From positions 1 through 64,000 of the forward strand of contig NZ_QRDY01000006.1 in the NCBI RefSeq assembly GCF_003386205.1: DNA of 64,000 nucleotides, written 5' to 3'. Shown piece after piece: positions 25,573 through 34,818 of the stretch (its first letter is position 1; every line of letters starts with the position of its first letter). Source of the DNA: Cohnella lupini (GTDB lineage Bacteria > Bacillota > Bacilli > Paenibacillales > Paenibacillaceae). The notes under the pieces are model-generated. The model was not told the origin of the DNA and made no database searches. It saw only the letters and a list, made by a program, of their open reading frames with translations. Made by a program: the position numbers and the translations under genes.

Positions 25573-26748
25573 TTACTCAAAACGCAACGCCTCGATTGGC
25601 TTCAGCTTAGCCGCTTTGTTGGCCGGGAACATTCCGAAGAGGACCCCGATGGCGACGGAGAAGAAAAACGCGACTCCGATGACGTTCGCGGAGAATACGA
25701 TATCCATATCGAACGCGGAGGAAGCGCCTTGCGCCGCCCCAACTCCGATGCCGATGCCGAGCAAACCTCCCAGGCCGCTGAGAACCATCGCTTCGATAAG
25801 AAATTGGATGAGGATATCCCTCTTCTTGGCTCCGATCGCTTTACGAATTCCGATTTCCCGCGTCCTTTCCGTTACGGAAACAAGCATGATGTTCATGATC
25901 CCGATGCCTCCGACGAGCAATGAGATCCCGGCAATACCGGCAAGCGCGAGCGTAAGCGTATCGGACACAGAGGTCAGCGTCGATAACGCATCGCTTTGAT
26001 TGAATACCCGGTAGCTATTCGTGTTCCCTCGAAAATGATCGCTAAGCACATTCTCCAGTCCGGCGACAACGGAATCGATCTTATCCGTCGTCTCAACCTG
26101 TACGTAGATCGTGCGAACTCCCTTGGATTTGAACAAACGCTCCGCGGACGTTTCCGGAATCATGACGACCTCGTCGTTCGAGCCCGTCGTCGAGCTGCCT
26201 TTCTCCTCCAAGACGCCGACGACTTTGTAACGAGTGCCCTGGATAAGAACGTATTCACCGATCGGGCTGGAGAACCCGAATAGCTCCGTCGCCGTGCTAG
26301 ATCCGATAACGGCAACCTTCTGATAGACGTCCAGATCGATCTGAGCTAGAAAACGGCCGGATGAAACCTTGTAATCCTTAACGAGAGCGTAATCCGCGTT
26401 CGTACCGACTACGCTTACGTTAACGCTTGTCGTGCCGAATTTAACGGAGGAGTTCTGCGAGTTGAAGGGTGCGACATAGCGTATTCCATCGACCGTATCT
26501 CCGATCGCGACGGCTTCTTCGGCTTTCATCGTACTCGTCGTTCCTCGGCCGACGATGTTGACCGTCAATAAGTTCGTCCCCAAGCTCTCGACTTGTTCGG
26601 TTACGGATTTCGTCGCCCCTTGTCCCAATGCGACCAACGCAATGACGGCCGTCACGCCGATGATGATCCCGAGCATCGTCAACAGAGAACGGAGCTTGTT
26701 GGACAGAATGCTCTTGATAGCCATCTTAAACGCCTGTATGAAGTTCAT
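25573..26748 (-). CDS. MacB-like ABC transporter permease (FtsX family)
   Basis: A 391-residue protein with one N-terminal span (MLGIIIGVTAVIALVAL), a large extracellular MacB_PCD domain (about 45-260) and three C-terminal spans with the FtsX signature VTERTREIGIRKAIGAKKRD. It works with the ATPase at 26726 and the adaptor at 27460 as a MacAB/YknXYZ-like exporter for peptides or toxic compounds. It overlaps the ATPase gene by 23 bp. Confidence 0.93.
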   Translation of the reverse strand: MNFIQAFKMAIKSILSNKLRSLLTMLGIIIGVTAVIALVALGQGATKSVTEQVESLGTNLLTVNIVGRGTTSTMKAEEAVAIGDTVDGIRYVAPFNSQNSSVKFGTTSVNVSVVGTNADYALVKDYKVSSGRFLAQIDLDVYQKVAVIGSSTATELFGFSSPIGEYVLIQGTRYKVVGVLEEKGSSTTGSNDEVVMIPETSAERLFKSKGVRTIYVQVETTDKIDSVVAGLENVLSDHFRGNTNSYRVFNQSDALSTLTSVSDTLTLALAGIAGISLLVGGIGIMNIMLVSVTERTREIGIRKAIGAKKRDILIQFLIEAMVLSGLGGLLGIGIGVGAAQGASSAFDMDIVFSANVIGVAFFFSVAIGVLFGMFPANKAAKLKPIEALRFE

Positions 26749-27460
26749 TCCGTCCCCCCGCCTCTTCGTTCAGTTTGCCGTCCATAATCCGAACCACCCG
26801 TTTGGCTTGCTCCGAGATGACCGGGTCATGCGTGATCAGCACGATGGTATGGCCGAGGCCGTTCAGCTCCTTGATGAATCCCATGACCTCTTTCCCCGTT
26901 CTCGTATCCAGCGCGCCCGTCGGCTCATCCGCGAGCAGGATCGGAGGATTTCCCGCTAAGGCTCTTGCGATCGCCACGCGTTGCTGCTGTCCGCCAGACA
27001 ACTCGACCGGACGGTGATGGATTCTTTCTTCCAAACCGACTTTCCGCAATGCCTCCAATGCGTGCTCCCGTCTTAGCTTGGAGGGAACTCCCCGGTAGAT
27101 TAAGGGGAGCTCGACGTTCTCGATCGCGGTTAACCGCGATAACAAGTTGAAGCCTTGGAAGATGAAGCCGATTTTGCGATTGCGAATCTCCGCGAGCTTG
27201 TTCTCCTTGAGCCGGCTGATTTCTTCCCCGTCCAACCAATATTGTCCCGAGGTCGGAGCATCCAAGCATCCGATCACGTTCATAAGCGTCGACTTTCCTG
27301 AGCCGGAAGGGCCTATAATCGCGATAAAATCTCCTTTGTTGACGACTAACGATACCTCGTCCAGCGCTTTAAGCGTCTCTCCGCCCATCTTGTATTGCTT
27401 GCTAAGCTGTTGGATTCGAATCAAGGGCTCGGCTGCTATTATTAACGATTCCGCCGCCAT
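26726..27460 (-). CDS. MacB/LolD-type ABC transporter ATP-binding protein
   Basis: A 244-residue ATPase. Walker A GPSGSGKST, Q-loop FIFQGFNLL, signature LSGGQQQR, Walker B ILLADEPTG and the switch THDP are all intact. Its start codon shares one base with the adaptor stop (TAATG), so translation is coupled. It powers the exporter formed with the neighbouring permease. Confidence 0.95.
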   Translation of the reverse strand: MAAESLIIAAEPLIRIQQLSKQYKMGGETLKALDEVSLVVNKGDFIAIIGPSGSGKSTLMNVIGCLDAPTSGQYWLDGEEISRLKENKLAEIRNRKIGFIFQGFNLLSRLTAIENVELPLIYRGVPSKLRREHALEALRKVGLEERIHHRPVELSGGQQQRVAIARALAGNPPILLADEPTGALDTRTGKEVMGFIKELNGLGHTIVLITHDPVISEQAKRVVRIMDGKLNEEAGGRNELHTGV

Positions 27461-28929
27461 TAATTTCCACCGCCAGCCCGGCCTCCGCCGGTGAATTGAC
27501 GGCCTCCGCCGTTGCCTCCGGTAAAACCTCCGCCACCGCCGCCGAAGCCGCCGGCGGTAAATCCTCCGCCGAGACCCGGGAATCCGGATTGCGCGTTCGC
27601 GTTTGAATTCGAGCTCACGACCGTCGGCAATACGACGGACTCGCCTTCCTTAAGCCCAGAGACGATCTCGATATTGTCTTCGTTATTGATGCCCACTTCG
27701 ACTTCTACGCGGCTAGTCGATGTAACCGTAGCGCCCCTTGCAATATTGCCTCTACCGGTATTGCCACCCGCGCTGCCGTTTCCTCGCGAAGCCGCGAATT
27801 GCTCGCGCATTGCGGCACGTTCCTCCTCGGTCATATTCTGGAAACGTCCCCCGTTACCGTTCGGAGCCTGTCCGCCTTGAATTCCGCCTCGCGGTTGGCC
27901 TTGCGTTCCTTGGCCGGTTTGGCTTGTCGGCCCTGATTGACCGACTTGTCCAGCTTGTCCGGTTTGACCGGACGGATTCCGCGAAATGCCTTGCGCTGCC
28001 GAAGATGGCGAGTCGCCCGTTGCTGCCGGCACCATAACGTAATACTTGCCTTGGGACGATTGAACCGCTTCTACCGGGACGTACAATGCATCCGTCTTCT
28101 TCGCCGTCATGATGCTCGCTTCGGCGGACATGCCTACCTTCAGGTTGTCCGCGTCCGCGAGCACGATCGTCACGTCGAACGAAGCGACGCCGTTGCTGGC
28201 CGTTCCTTCATCCGCGATGGACACGACTTTCCCCGTGAACGTCGCATCAGGCAAGGCTTCCACTAAGATCTGCGCCTCTTGGTCAATAGCGACCTTGGGA
28301 ATGTCCAGCTCATCGATTCCGACGACCATTTGCAATTGAGCGAAATTGACGATTTCGCCCAATTCTCCGTTCGGATTCAGCGAATCGCCCGCTTGCACGT
28401 CGAACGTCGATAATACGCCGCCGATTGGCGCTACGATCGGATCGATGCTCTTGTTCGTCCGCAACGATTTGATATCTTCTTGCGCCATCTCGATATCCAA
28501 CTGCTGCTTCTGAATGTTCAGAACGATCGATTCGCGAGTTTCGTCGTCGGTGGCTTCCTTGTATTTTTTCTGCAGATCGGCCAGCTCCAATTGCTTCTTC
28601 TTCAGATCGATTTCCTTGCTGCGAATTTGGTCCGCATTGTCTTCCTGCTCGTAAGTCACGAGTATGTCGCCCTTCTTCACCGTATCTCCTTCCTTGAAGT
28701 TCACCTTCAGCGCCGTCCCCGCGCTGCTTGCTTTCAGCGTCTCTCTTCCCGACGGTTGAATGCTTCCCGTTCCGCTGATTTTCACTTCGATCGTCCCTTT
28801 GCGCACTTGAGTCGTTATGTAACTAGCCGTCAATTGCGTATCCTTCTTACCGTAGATCCGCATTCCGCCCCAAGTTCCCGCTGCCACCACGATGACTAGC
28901 GCGGACGTCCATACGATACTTTTCTTCAT
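27460..28929 (-). CDS. HlyD/MacA-like efflux adaptor with Gly-rich insertions
   Basis: A 489-residue membrane-fusion-type subunit. An N-terminal membrane anchor is followed by lipoyl half-motifs around a coiled coil (about 100-150, charged and Lys/Gln/Glu-rich), then a beta-barrel region. Two features are unusual. A Gln/Gly/Ser-rich low-complexity block at about 312-390 contains a short MTEEERAAMREQF helix. A Gly-Phe-rich tail follows at about 455-489. Similar insertions occur in YknX-like adaptors of Gram-positives. First gene of the exporter operon. ATG 28929; the operon's likely promoter contains the repeats at 29005-29026. Confidence 0.9.
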   Translation of the reverse strand: MKKSIVWTSALVIVVAAGTWGGMRIYGKKDTQLTASYITTQVRKGTIEVKISGTGSIQPSGRETLKASSAGTALKVNFKEGDTVKKGDILVTYEQEDNADQIRSKEIDLKKKQLELADLQKKYKEATDDETRESIVLNIQKQQLDIEMAQEDIKSLRTNKSIDPIVAPIGGVLSTFDVQAGDSLNPNGELGEIVNFAQLQMVVGIDELDIPKVAIDQEAQILVEALPDATFTGKVVSIADEGTASNGVASFDVTIVLADADNLKVGMSAEASIMTAKKTDALYVPVEAVQSSQGKYYVMVPAATGDSPSSAAQGISRNPSGQTGQAGQVGQSGPTSQTGQGTQGQPRGGIQGGQAPNGNGGRFQNMTEEERAAMREQFAASRGNGSAGGNTGRGNIARGATVTSTSRVEVEVGINNEDNIEIVSGLKEGESVVLPTVVSSNSNANAQSGFPGLGGGFTAGGFGGGGGGFTGGNGGGRQFTGGGRAGGGN

Positions 28930-28967
28930 CCGTCATGCTCACCTTCGCTTTTTATCGTCTTGGGGTC

Positions 28968-29082
28968 ATTATGCAAGCCTAACCTTAGTTCAACATGAGC
29001 GTCCGCTGAATGTTTGCTGAACGTCGGATTCAGCTTTCTTTCAGTTTTCTCTCAGCCAGGGTTAAGCTTGTTCCTGCATAAT
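28968..29082. promoter_or_regulatory. Divergent promoters with 11-bp repeats (response regulator sites)
   Basis: On the plus strand TTCAGCTTTCT, TTCAGTTTTCT and CTCAGCCAGGG follow each other with an exact 11-bp period (29029-29061), upstream of a -10-like CATAAT (29077-29082) for the response regulator. On the minus strand TTCAGC occurs twice, also 11 bp apart (29021-29016 and 29010-29005), upstream of CATAAT (28973-28968) for the exporter. An 11-bp period is typical of OmpR/PhoB-family binding sites. Confidence 0.65.
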
Positions 29083-29149
29083 AGAGCCTACAGGGCTGAA
29101 CAGGGTCACGTTAACCCGAACATTCCGTTAACCCGTTGGAGGAACCGCT

Positions 29150-29836
29150 ATGGCTAAACAAGGCAAAGGAATTAAAATATTGCTCGTTGACGACGAACCG
29201 AATATCCTGCATTTTCTTGAGCTTGGACTCGAAAAAGAGGAATTTACGGTGATGACTGCGTTGGACGGTCCGGAAGCCCTGCAGATCTCGCAACATTTCG
29301 CCCCGCATATCGTCATTCTGGACGTAATGATGCCGGGAATGGACGGATTCGAAGTATGCCAATCGCTTAAGCTCGGGAAGCCCGTAGCGGTCATCATGCT
29401 CACGGCCAAAGAAGAGGTCGAAGACCGGGTAAAAGGACTGACTCTAGGCGCGGACGATTATATGTCCAAACCGTTCAGCTTCGGTGAGCTCCTTGCAAGA
29501 ATACAGGCAAGAATTCGCAATCAATTCCCCCATCTTCTGAGCGAGGTTACGATCGGTCCGTTCTCGATCGACGCTTCGCGCAGAGAGCTCAGGTATCACG
29601 ATCGGGCGTTGGAGCTCTCCCCGACGGAGTACGAACTACTTAAACATCTGATTCTGAATTACGGGCACGTTCTAAGTAAAAGCGTCATTTTGGATCAAGT
29701 ATGGGGATACGATTTCGGCGGCGAGGAGAACATCGTCGAGGTGTACATAAGATCGTTGAGAGATAAGCTGCAGGATCGCGATCACCTAGTTATCCGGACG
29801 ATCAGGGGAGCCGGTTACAAGGTGGAATTGATATGA
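29150..29836 (+). CDS. OmpR family response regulator
   Basis: A 228-residue regulator. The receiver domain has the acidic pair in LVDDEPN, the phospho-acceptor Asp in ILDVMMPGMDG, the Thr of MLTAKEE and the Lys of MSKPFS. The C-terminal winged helix includes LSPTEYELLKHLILNYGHVLS and VEVYIRSLRDKL. ATG 29150 has GGAGG upstream. It overlaps the kinase gene by ATGA. It is likely to bind the 11-bp repeats just upstream and so control both itself and the exporter. Confidence 0.96.
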   Translation: MAKQGKGIKILLVDDEPNILHFLELGLEKEEFTVMTALDGPEALQISQHFAPHIVILDVMMPGMDGFEVCQSLKLGKPVAVIMLTAKEEVEDRVKGLTLGADDYMSKPFSFGELLARIQARIRNQFPHLLSEVTIGPFSIDASRRELRYHDRALELSPTEYELLKHLILNYGHVLSKSVILDQVWGYDFGGEENIVEVYIRSLRDKLQDRDHLVIRTIRGAGYKVELI

Positions 29837-31302
29837 CTCCCGACCCGAGTTTTCTGCGCGGAAGCCGCCATCTTCTTTTTCCGAGGTCTCTTCGTTATCA
29901 GCTTCTGTCCCGTATTTTGCTTATACTGGCAGGGCTGCTGCTTGTTATCGGCTTATTTCAATTCCTGCTCATGGAAAGGTTTCTATATCAGAACAAAGCG
30001 GAAGGCATACAATCGCAGATCCGTTCCATACCGGGCGACATTTGGGAAAGATTTAATCCTTCCATGCGACGCGGACCGGCTGCCGCTTTCATTTTCTTCC
30101 CCTCCTCTTCCGTGGCATTCATTAACGCGGAAGGCAAGACCACCGTTCTGTCCGTTCAGAATTCCGCTACGAAAGAGTCCGTCCCTCGAATGGATAAGCA
30201 GCTATATATGGATGCGCTCGCACTGACGCGACGGGACAAGCCGCTGTTCCGAATCGTCAACGATTCCGAGCACGGAGAGCAGCTGGTCGTTCTTCAACCT
30301 GTTCGGTCCTTCGGCGGCGCGCCGGGAGTCGTCCAAGTCAGCTCGGGTACGAAGCCGCTAAAGGACGAGTTGTACCGGCAATTGCTGTTATTTCTGTTCC
30401 TAGCTTTCACGGCTATGATCGGAGGAATGTTGGCTTTCCTTCCGGCCATTCGCAGGACGTTGAATCCTCTGTCCCGGATGGTCTCGACCGTAGAACGGAT
30501 CGATTCAGGGAAATTGAGCGAGAGGCTGCCGGAAGAACGACAGCCGATGGAGATCGATCGACTGTCCCACTCCTTCAACAGTATGCTGGAACGACTTGAA
30601 TCCTCGTTTCTCGCCGAGCAGGAAGCCCGCGAGCAAATGCGGCGTTTCGTCTCCGACGCATCCCATGAATTGCGGACTCCGCTGACCTCCATTCACGGAT
30701 TTCTCGAAGTTCTGCTTCGAGGCGCGGCGGAGGATCGGGAGCAGTTGAACAAAGCATTGCGGAGCATGTACGGCGAATCCGAACGTATCAATAAACTGGT
30801 CTACGATCTGCTTCAATTGGCACAGCTCGATAGATCTCCGCATATTCGGCTTGAACCCCGCGATCTGTCCCAGATCGTGGAAGAGATGGAGCCTCAGCTG
30901 CGAATATTGGCCGGCGAGCGCAAGCTGATCATGGAACTGAACGGTCAAATCGTTATCCCGATGGAGCAAGACAAGATGAAGCAAATCGTATTGAATTTGT
31001 TTCACAATGCGGTTCAGCATACCGACCCGATGGATGGAAGAATTCGGATCGTAACGAATACAACCGAATTAGGCGCGGAGCTTACGGTTGTAGACAACGG
31101 ATCGGGAATCGCGGAGGAGCATCTCCCCCATCTATTCGATCGTTTCTACCGAATCGAAACTTCCCGAGCGCGGAAATTCGGAGGAGCGGGACTCGGGTTA
31201 TCGATCACCCGGGCGCTCGTCGAGCTGCACGGAGGGTCCGTAAACGTGAAAAGCCGCCTTGAAGAAGGCAGCTCGTTCACCGTGTTTTTTCCGAATCCAT
31301 AG
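29833..31302 (+). CDS. Sensor histidine kinase
   Basis: A 489-residue membrane kinase. Two spans (about 20-48 and 178-200) enclose an extracellular sensor of about 130 residues; a HAMP domain follows. The H box is FVSDASHELRTPLTSIHGFL, the N box LNLFHNAVQHT, and the G boxes DNGSGIAEEHLP and FGGAGLGLSI. Partner of the response regulator before it. The signal is unknown; the exporter target suggests envelope-active compounds. Confidence 0.95.
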   Translation: MTPDPSFLRGSRHLLFPRSLRYQLLSRILLILAGLLLVIGLFQFLLMERFLYQNKAEGIQSQIRSIPGDIWERFNPSMRRGPAAAFIFFPSSSVAFINAEGKTTVLSVQNSATKESVPRMDKQLYMDALALTRRDKPLFRIVNDSEHGEQLVVLQPVRSFGGAPGVVQVSSGTKPLKDELYRQLLLFLFLAFTAMIGGMLAFLPAIRRTLNPLSRMVSTVERIDSGKLSERLPEERQPMEIDRLSHSFNSMLERLESSFLAEQEAREQMRRFVSDASHELRTPLTSIHGFLEVLLRGAAEDREQLNKALRSMYGESERINKLVYDLLQLAQLDRSPHIRLEPRDLSQIVEEMEPQLRILAGERKLIMELNGQIVIPMEQDKMKQIVLNLFHNAVQHTDPMDGRIRIVTNTTELGAELTVVDNGSGIAEEHLPHLFDRFYRIETSRARKFGGAGLGLSITRALVELHGGSVNVKSRLEEGSSFTVFFPNP

Positions 31303-31328
31303 TCAGGTTTTGTTATTCGGTCCATCCG

Positions 31329-32132
31329 TTAATGTCGTTCGATTCGTTGTATTCCCTCGAATAAAGTTGCCAAGTACAGATAACGATCGTCCGCGTCCAC
31401 ATCCGTCACTTGGTGACCCAATTTCAGTGCCATCAACGAAGTTCGATTGCCGATATGACTAACGCGGTACAATCCGCGGTCCGAGCATGCGAATATTTCG
31501 TCGTTCAGAACGACGACGGAGAACAAAAAGGAATTGCCCATTCTGTACCTCTCGAATTGTCCTCGTTTGTTGCCGACTAGCAAATCGCCATGCTCCGTCA
31601 CGCCGATGATTCTGCCATGATGTATGGCCAAGCTAGTTACCGCGGAGGCGTATTTGAAGTTCATCCAAGTCGAAGTTAACCTATCCAGTATGGATAATCC
31701 CTCATTCGTTCCTAACACGACATATTGCGGCAAATAGAGAAAATCGTAAACGATAACGTCGGAACGCATCATCAAATGCCACTCGGAGTCCTCCGTAAAC
31801 CATAAACCGCATGAAGTTCCCGCCAAGCCGACTTCCCCGAACTCTTTATATTGAAAGCAGCCGATTGCCAATTCCGTCGATGACCACGTTTCATCCGTGC
31901 ATAGAAATAATCCCTTATTGGAGCAAGCGTATAATTGATCATCGTACACCTGCAATCGGTTGATATGCGTCCGATCCGGCAAGCCCTCGTTAATCTCGGT
32001 CCACTCGTCCGCCATAGCTTGCTTATGTACGATTCCTTGGCCTAGCGGAGCGGCAACCAGACCATTCGACGAAAGCAGCTTGATCGAGGAAAAGTGAAAC
32101 GCAAGCTCGCCCGGATTTGTTGAAATGGTCAT
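31329..32132 (-). CDS. Beta-propeller-like protein of unknown function, Fur-controlled
   Basis: A 267-residue protein without signal peptide. It is built from about six repeats of the pattern L-x-V/I-x3-x-L-Y/F-A-G-S/T-x-x-G-L/I, for example LQVYDDQLYACSNKGLFLC, VGLAGTSCGLWF, VVLGTNEGLSIL and EIFACSDRGLYRV. These are typical blades of a BNR/two-component-regulator-type propeller. It does not match a characterised enzyme. Its promoter contains an exact Fur box between -35 and -10, so the gene should be switched on by iron limitation. No siderophore or transport gene is adjacent. ATG 32132 has AAGGAG 13 nt upstream, a rather long spacing. Confidence 0.75.
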   Translation of the reverse strand: MTISTNPGELAFHFSSIKLLSSNGLVAAPLGQGIVHKQAMADEWTEINEGLPDRTHINRLQVYDDQLYACSNKGLFLCTDETWSSTELAIGCFQYKEFGEVGLAGTSCGLWFTEDSEWHLMMRSDVIVYDFLYLPQYVVLGTNEGLSILDRLTSTWMNFKYASAVTSLAIHHGRIIGVTEHGDLLVGNKRGQFERYRMGNSFLFSVVVLNDEIFACSDRGLYRVSHIGNRTSLMALKLGHQVTDVDADDRYLYLATLFEGIQRIERH

Positions 32133-32165
32133 CGGGTATAGTCAACTCCTTCGGGTTCTATGTCT

Positions 32166-32195
32166 AGTCTAATTGATAATGATTATCATCGTCAA
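32166..32195 (-). promoter_or_regulatory. Promoter with exact Fur box
   Basis: Minus-strand -35 TTGACG (32195-32190) and -10 TAGACT (32171-32166) with an 18-bp spacer. Inside the spacer, TGATAATGATTATCA (32174-32188) is the full 7-1-7 Bacillus Fur consensus without a mismatch. Binding there would block RNA polymerase when iron is sufficient. Confidence 0.88.
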
Positions 32196-32228
32196 CATAT
32201 ATCGTGATCATTTGTACCAAAATAAATA

Positions 32229-32268
32229 GAAAAGCCGTTCCGGTACAATAGCTGAGCCGGAACGGCTA
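32229..32268 (-). terminator. Terminator after the stalk/PKD protein gene
   Basis: Perfect 11-bp stem AGCCGTTCCGG / CCGGAACGGCT with a 13-nt loop, then TTTTCTATTT on the minus strand, 15 bases past the stop of the gene at 32284. Confidence 0.88.
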
Positions 32269-32283
32269 ATCGATTCTATGAAA

Positions 32284-34242
32284 TTAGTGAGTTGGCAATG
32301 GATATAATACTAGATTAATAGGCAGCATCATACCGGCGGCAGGCGTAAAGGTAATGATTACCGACTCCGTCATATCCCCCGTCTTGTAGAGCATGCCTAC
32401 TTCGTTCGGGTTCGCTAGAATGCTTGAATTCGTAGCGTACACGACTTTCCCGTTGACGATAAACGCCCCCGCGTAGTGTCCTCCTCGAGGATTCAAGGTT
32501 ATCGCGGTGTGCGGCGCTACATTATTCAATCTGAGCGTGTACAATACGCCGTAGTTACCGGCATTCAGAACCGGCGTATTCGTCGTTTTGTCAATCCCGC
32601 TGATCCTCGTATCTTTAACGTTATCGGCCAGAATGATGCGGCTCTTCTCGAATCCGATCGTCTGATTGATAACAATCGTGCGGTTCGCTTTATCGAACGT
32701 GCCGCGAATGTGTCTATCGTTGCTAGGCAACACTTGTAAGGATGGAAGCGAACTCGTCAGATCGCGGCTCGCATCGATTGCGACTACTTGAACCTTAAGA
32801 TTCGAGTCCATCTGCACGTCGGCAAGCATGGAATAGACTTGACCAGGTTTAACGGCCTTGTTGCTGAAATCTTGGAAGAGAAGACGACTTTCTCCCGCTG
32901 GAATCGTCACGTACGAATACTTGGGATTTTGCAATGCTTCCAAGTATCTCCCCGTGCTTGCGCGGCCTACCGTCGAAACGTATACGTTAGGACCGCCGAT
33001 GCCGGTAGCTCCGATCTTCACGGTAGCCGGAGCAGCGTTCTCATTCGTAACGCGTACGTATACTTTAACCGGCGTCGTGCGTCCGTTGAGATTATGAAGC
33101 AGGAATCTCACGTTGCCGGTTACCGTATCTTCGTAGTAAATTCCTTCGTCAATCATCGTCTCCGGGCTGTTGGCCCGAATAAAGGTTTGTTCGCGATCGT
33201 TAATCGTGTAGTTAATCTCGGGATATTGCAACACGGACGATCCGACGATTCCGAACTTCTCTCCCGGCTCCGTATAGAGCAAGTCGAACTCTTCCTTTGT
33301 GTACAGCGTTTCGTCCAAGATCGTAATGGTCTTGTAGTATTCGCTTGTGGCGCCGTTAGCGTCCGTTACGTTCAGTTTAATCAATTGCGGGCCGGGAACG
33401 AAAAATCCGCGTTCGTTATTCGTCCACAACGAGCTTTCGATCCGGTTCTCGTCATCCGTGCTCTGATCCGTATATTGGATGAATTCCCCCATCTTATACG
33501 TATCCTTATCCGTCGTAAACGAGGCGACCGGCGGTTGATTCGGCGGTTTGACCGTTATCGTCACCGTGTAAGGATCGCTCCACGTTCCGCTGGAATCCTG
33601 AACCCAATGGGATATCGTATACGTCCCCGCTTGGTCGAAAACGGCGTTATTGTTCTCCCACCGCTCGTCGATAATCTCCAGTCCTCTCGGATGATAGGAC
33701 AGATTCGTATAGTTGACCTGCGTCTGAGTGGCGTAAGGATTCAAGTCGGACACGGAGAATTTGGCTACGGGCTTGGAGCCCCAGCTCAATTCGATTTTCT
33801 TCTCCGCCGGAATCGACTTCAAATCGAGCTCGAAGTTAAGCGCTATCGTGCGTAGCGGAACCATCAGAGTCCCTTTTAACAAATACGGAGTACCGACTCC
33901 GTTAATCTCCGAATTTCCGTTCAGCAAGTATGCGGAGCTCCCGACTTTGAATCTGAGCTCCGTCTCCCCGTTGCTCAGAACATATTGTTTGCTCTTCGAA
34001 TCGTAAACGGTCGTGCCGTAAACCTCTTGCATGATGGATCTGGCGGCAACGTAACTCACGCCTTTGACCGCCGTTAACGGTTGCGTAGCCATTACCGTCG
34101 TTCCATTGTGAATCATTTGCTTCGAATTTTGGATAAGAACGAGCTTTTCCATTCCGTCCGCGATGCCCTCGGCATGAACCGGGAGCGCTATCGTGCCTAT
34201 CAGCAATACGGCAATGAATAATTGCATAAACCTCTTCTTCAT
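32284..34242 (-). CDS. Secreted protein with copper amine oxidase-like stalk domain and PKD-like domains
   Basis: A 652-residue exported protein. The signal peptide (MKKRFMQLFIAVLLIGTIAL) ends near PVHAEG. Residues about 30-150 form the stalk domain found in many Paenibacillus surface proteins (GVSYVAARSIMQEVYG, GTLMVPLRTIALNFE). Two PKD/Ig-like domains follow (about 165-330), including QPPVASFTTDKDTY. The remainder is beta-rich and unrecognised. ATG 34242 has AAGGAG 8 nt upstream. Probably associated with the cell surface; function unknown. Confidence 0.85.
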   Translation of the reverse strand: MKKRFMQLFIAVLLIGTIALPVHAEGIADGMEKLVLIQNSKQMIHNGTTVMATQPLTAVKGVSYVAARSIMQEVYGTTVYDSKSKQYVLSNGETELRFKVGSSAYLLNGNSEINGVGTPYLLKGTLMVPLRTIALNFELDLKSIPAEKKIELSWGSKPVAKFSVSDLNPYATQTQVNYTNLSYHPRGLEIIDERWENNNAVFDQAGTYTISHWVQDSSGTWSDPYTVTITVKPPNQPPVASFTTDKDTYKMGEFIQYTDQSTDDENRIESSLWTNNERGFFVPGPQLIKLNVTDANGATSEYYKTITILDETLYTKEEFDLLYTEPGEKFGIVGSSVLQYPEINYTINDREQTFIRANSPETMIDEGIYYEDTVTGNVRFLLHNLNGRTTPVKVYVRVTNENAAPATVKIGATGIGGPNVYVSTVGRASTGRYLEALQNPKYSYVTIPAGESRLLFQDFSNKAVKPGQVYSMLADVQMDSNLKVQVVAIDASRDLTSSLPSLQVLPSNDRHIRGTFDKANRTIVINQTIGFEKSRIILADNVKDTRISGIDKTTNTPVLNAGNYGVLYTLRLNNVAPHTAITLNPRGGHYAGAFIVNGKVVYATNSSILANPNEVGMLYKTGDMTESVIITFTPAAGMMLPINLVLYPLPTH

Positions 34243-34380
34243 AATCTGCTCCTTCTGATCTGGGTGTTGATCGTACAACCGTTTTTTTAATCTATAGTAT
34301 TAACGACACTTTCGGACAAAGGTTGCTATATTCATAGAAATAAAAACAAAACAGAGCACCGACGGCGATTACCCGCGGGT

Positions 34381-34818
34381 TTAGAGCGGCTTGACCATCC
34401 GAACATGCAAGATATCCGCGTCCAGGAACGGCTCTTCCGAAATCGTTCGATATCCTAACCTCAAATAGAAGGCTTCCGCCGAGCATTGCGCGTCAAGCAA
34501 AGACGTTTTGAACCCTAACTCTTTGGCTGCTTTTTCCATCCCAAGTACTAGGTATTTCCCCACTCCCGAACCCCGAAGGGATTTCATTACGGCGATCCGT
34601 TGCATCTTCGCCACTCCGGGTTCATATTCCTTGAATCTGCCCGTAGCGACGGGCAACTCGCCGTCCAATACCAAAAAGTGATGGCACGCGTCCGGCGAAG
34701 CATCGTATTCATCCATTTCAAGCTCTCTTGGGACTCCTTGCTCGTTCACGAATACTTCGACTCGGATATCGAAAGCTTGATTTAATTGTTCTATGGATTC
34801 TACGCGCACGATTTTCAT
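34381..34818 (-). CDS. GNAT family N-acetyltransferase
   Basis: A 145-residue acetyltransferase of the ElaA/YjcF-like group. The start MKIVRVESIEQLNQAFDIRV and VFVNEQGVP are typical. The acetyl-CoA-binding loop is KSLRGSGVGKYLV. Substrate unknown. ATG 34818 is used because the longer form has no family similarity. Single-gene unit. Confidence 0.9.
   Translation of the reverse strand: MKIVRVESIEQLNQAFDIRVEVFVNEQGVPRELEMDEYDASPDACHHFLVLDGELPVATGRFKEYEPGVAKMQRIAVMKSLRGSGVGKYLVLGMEKAAKELGFKTSLLDAQCSAEAFYLRLGYRTISEEPFLDADILHVRMVKPL

Noticed and set aside
32788..33855. Long plus-strand frame opposite the stalk/PKD protein gene
   Set aside because: Antisense shadow. The minus-strand gene has a signal peptide, recognised domains, a ribosome binding site and a terminator.
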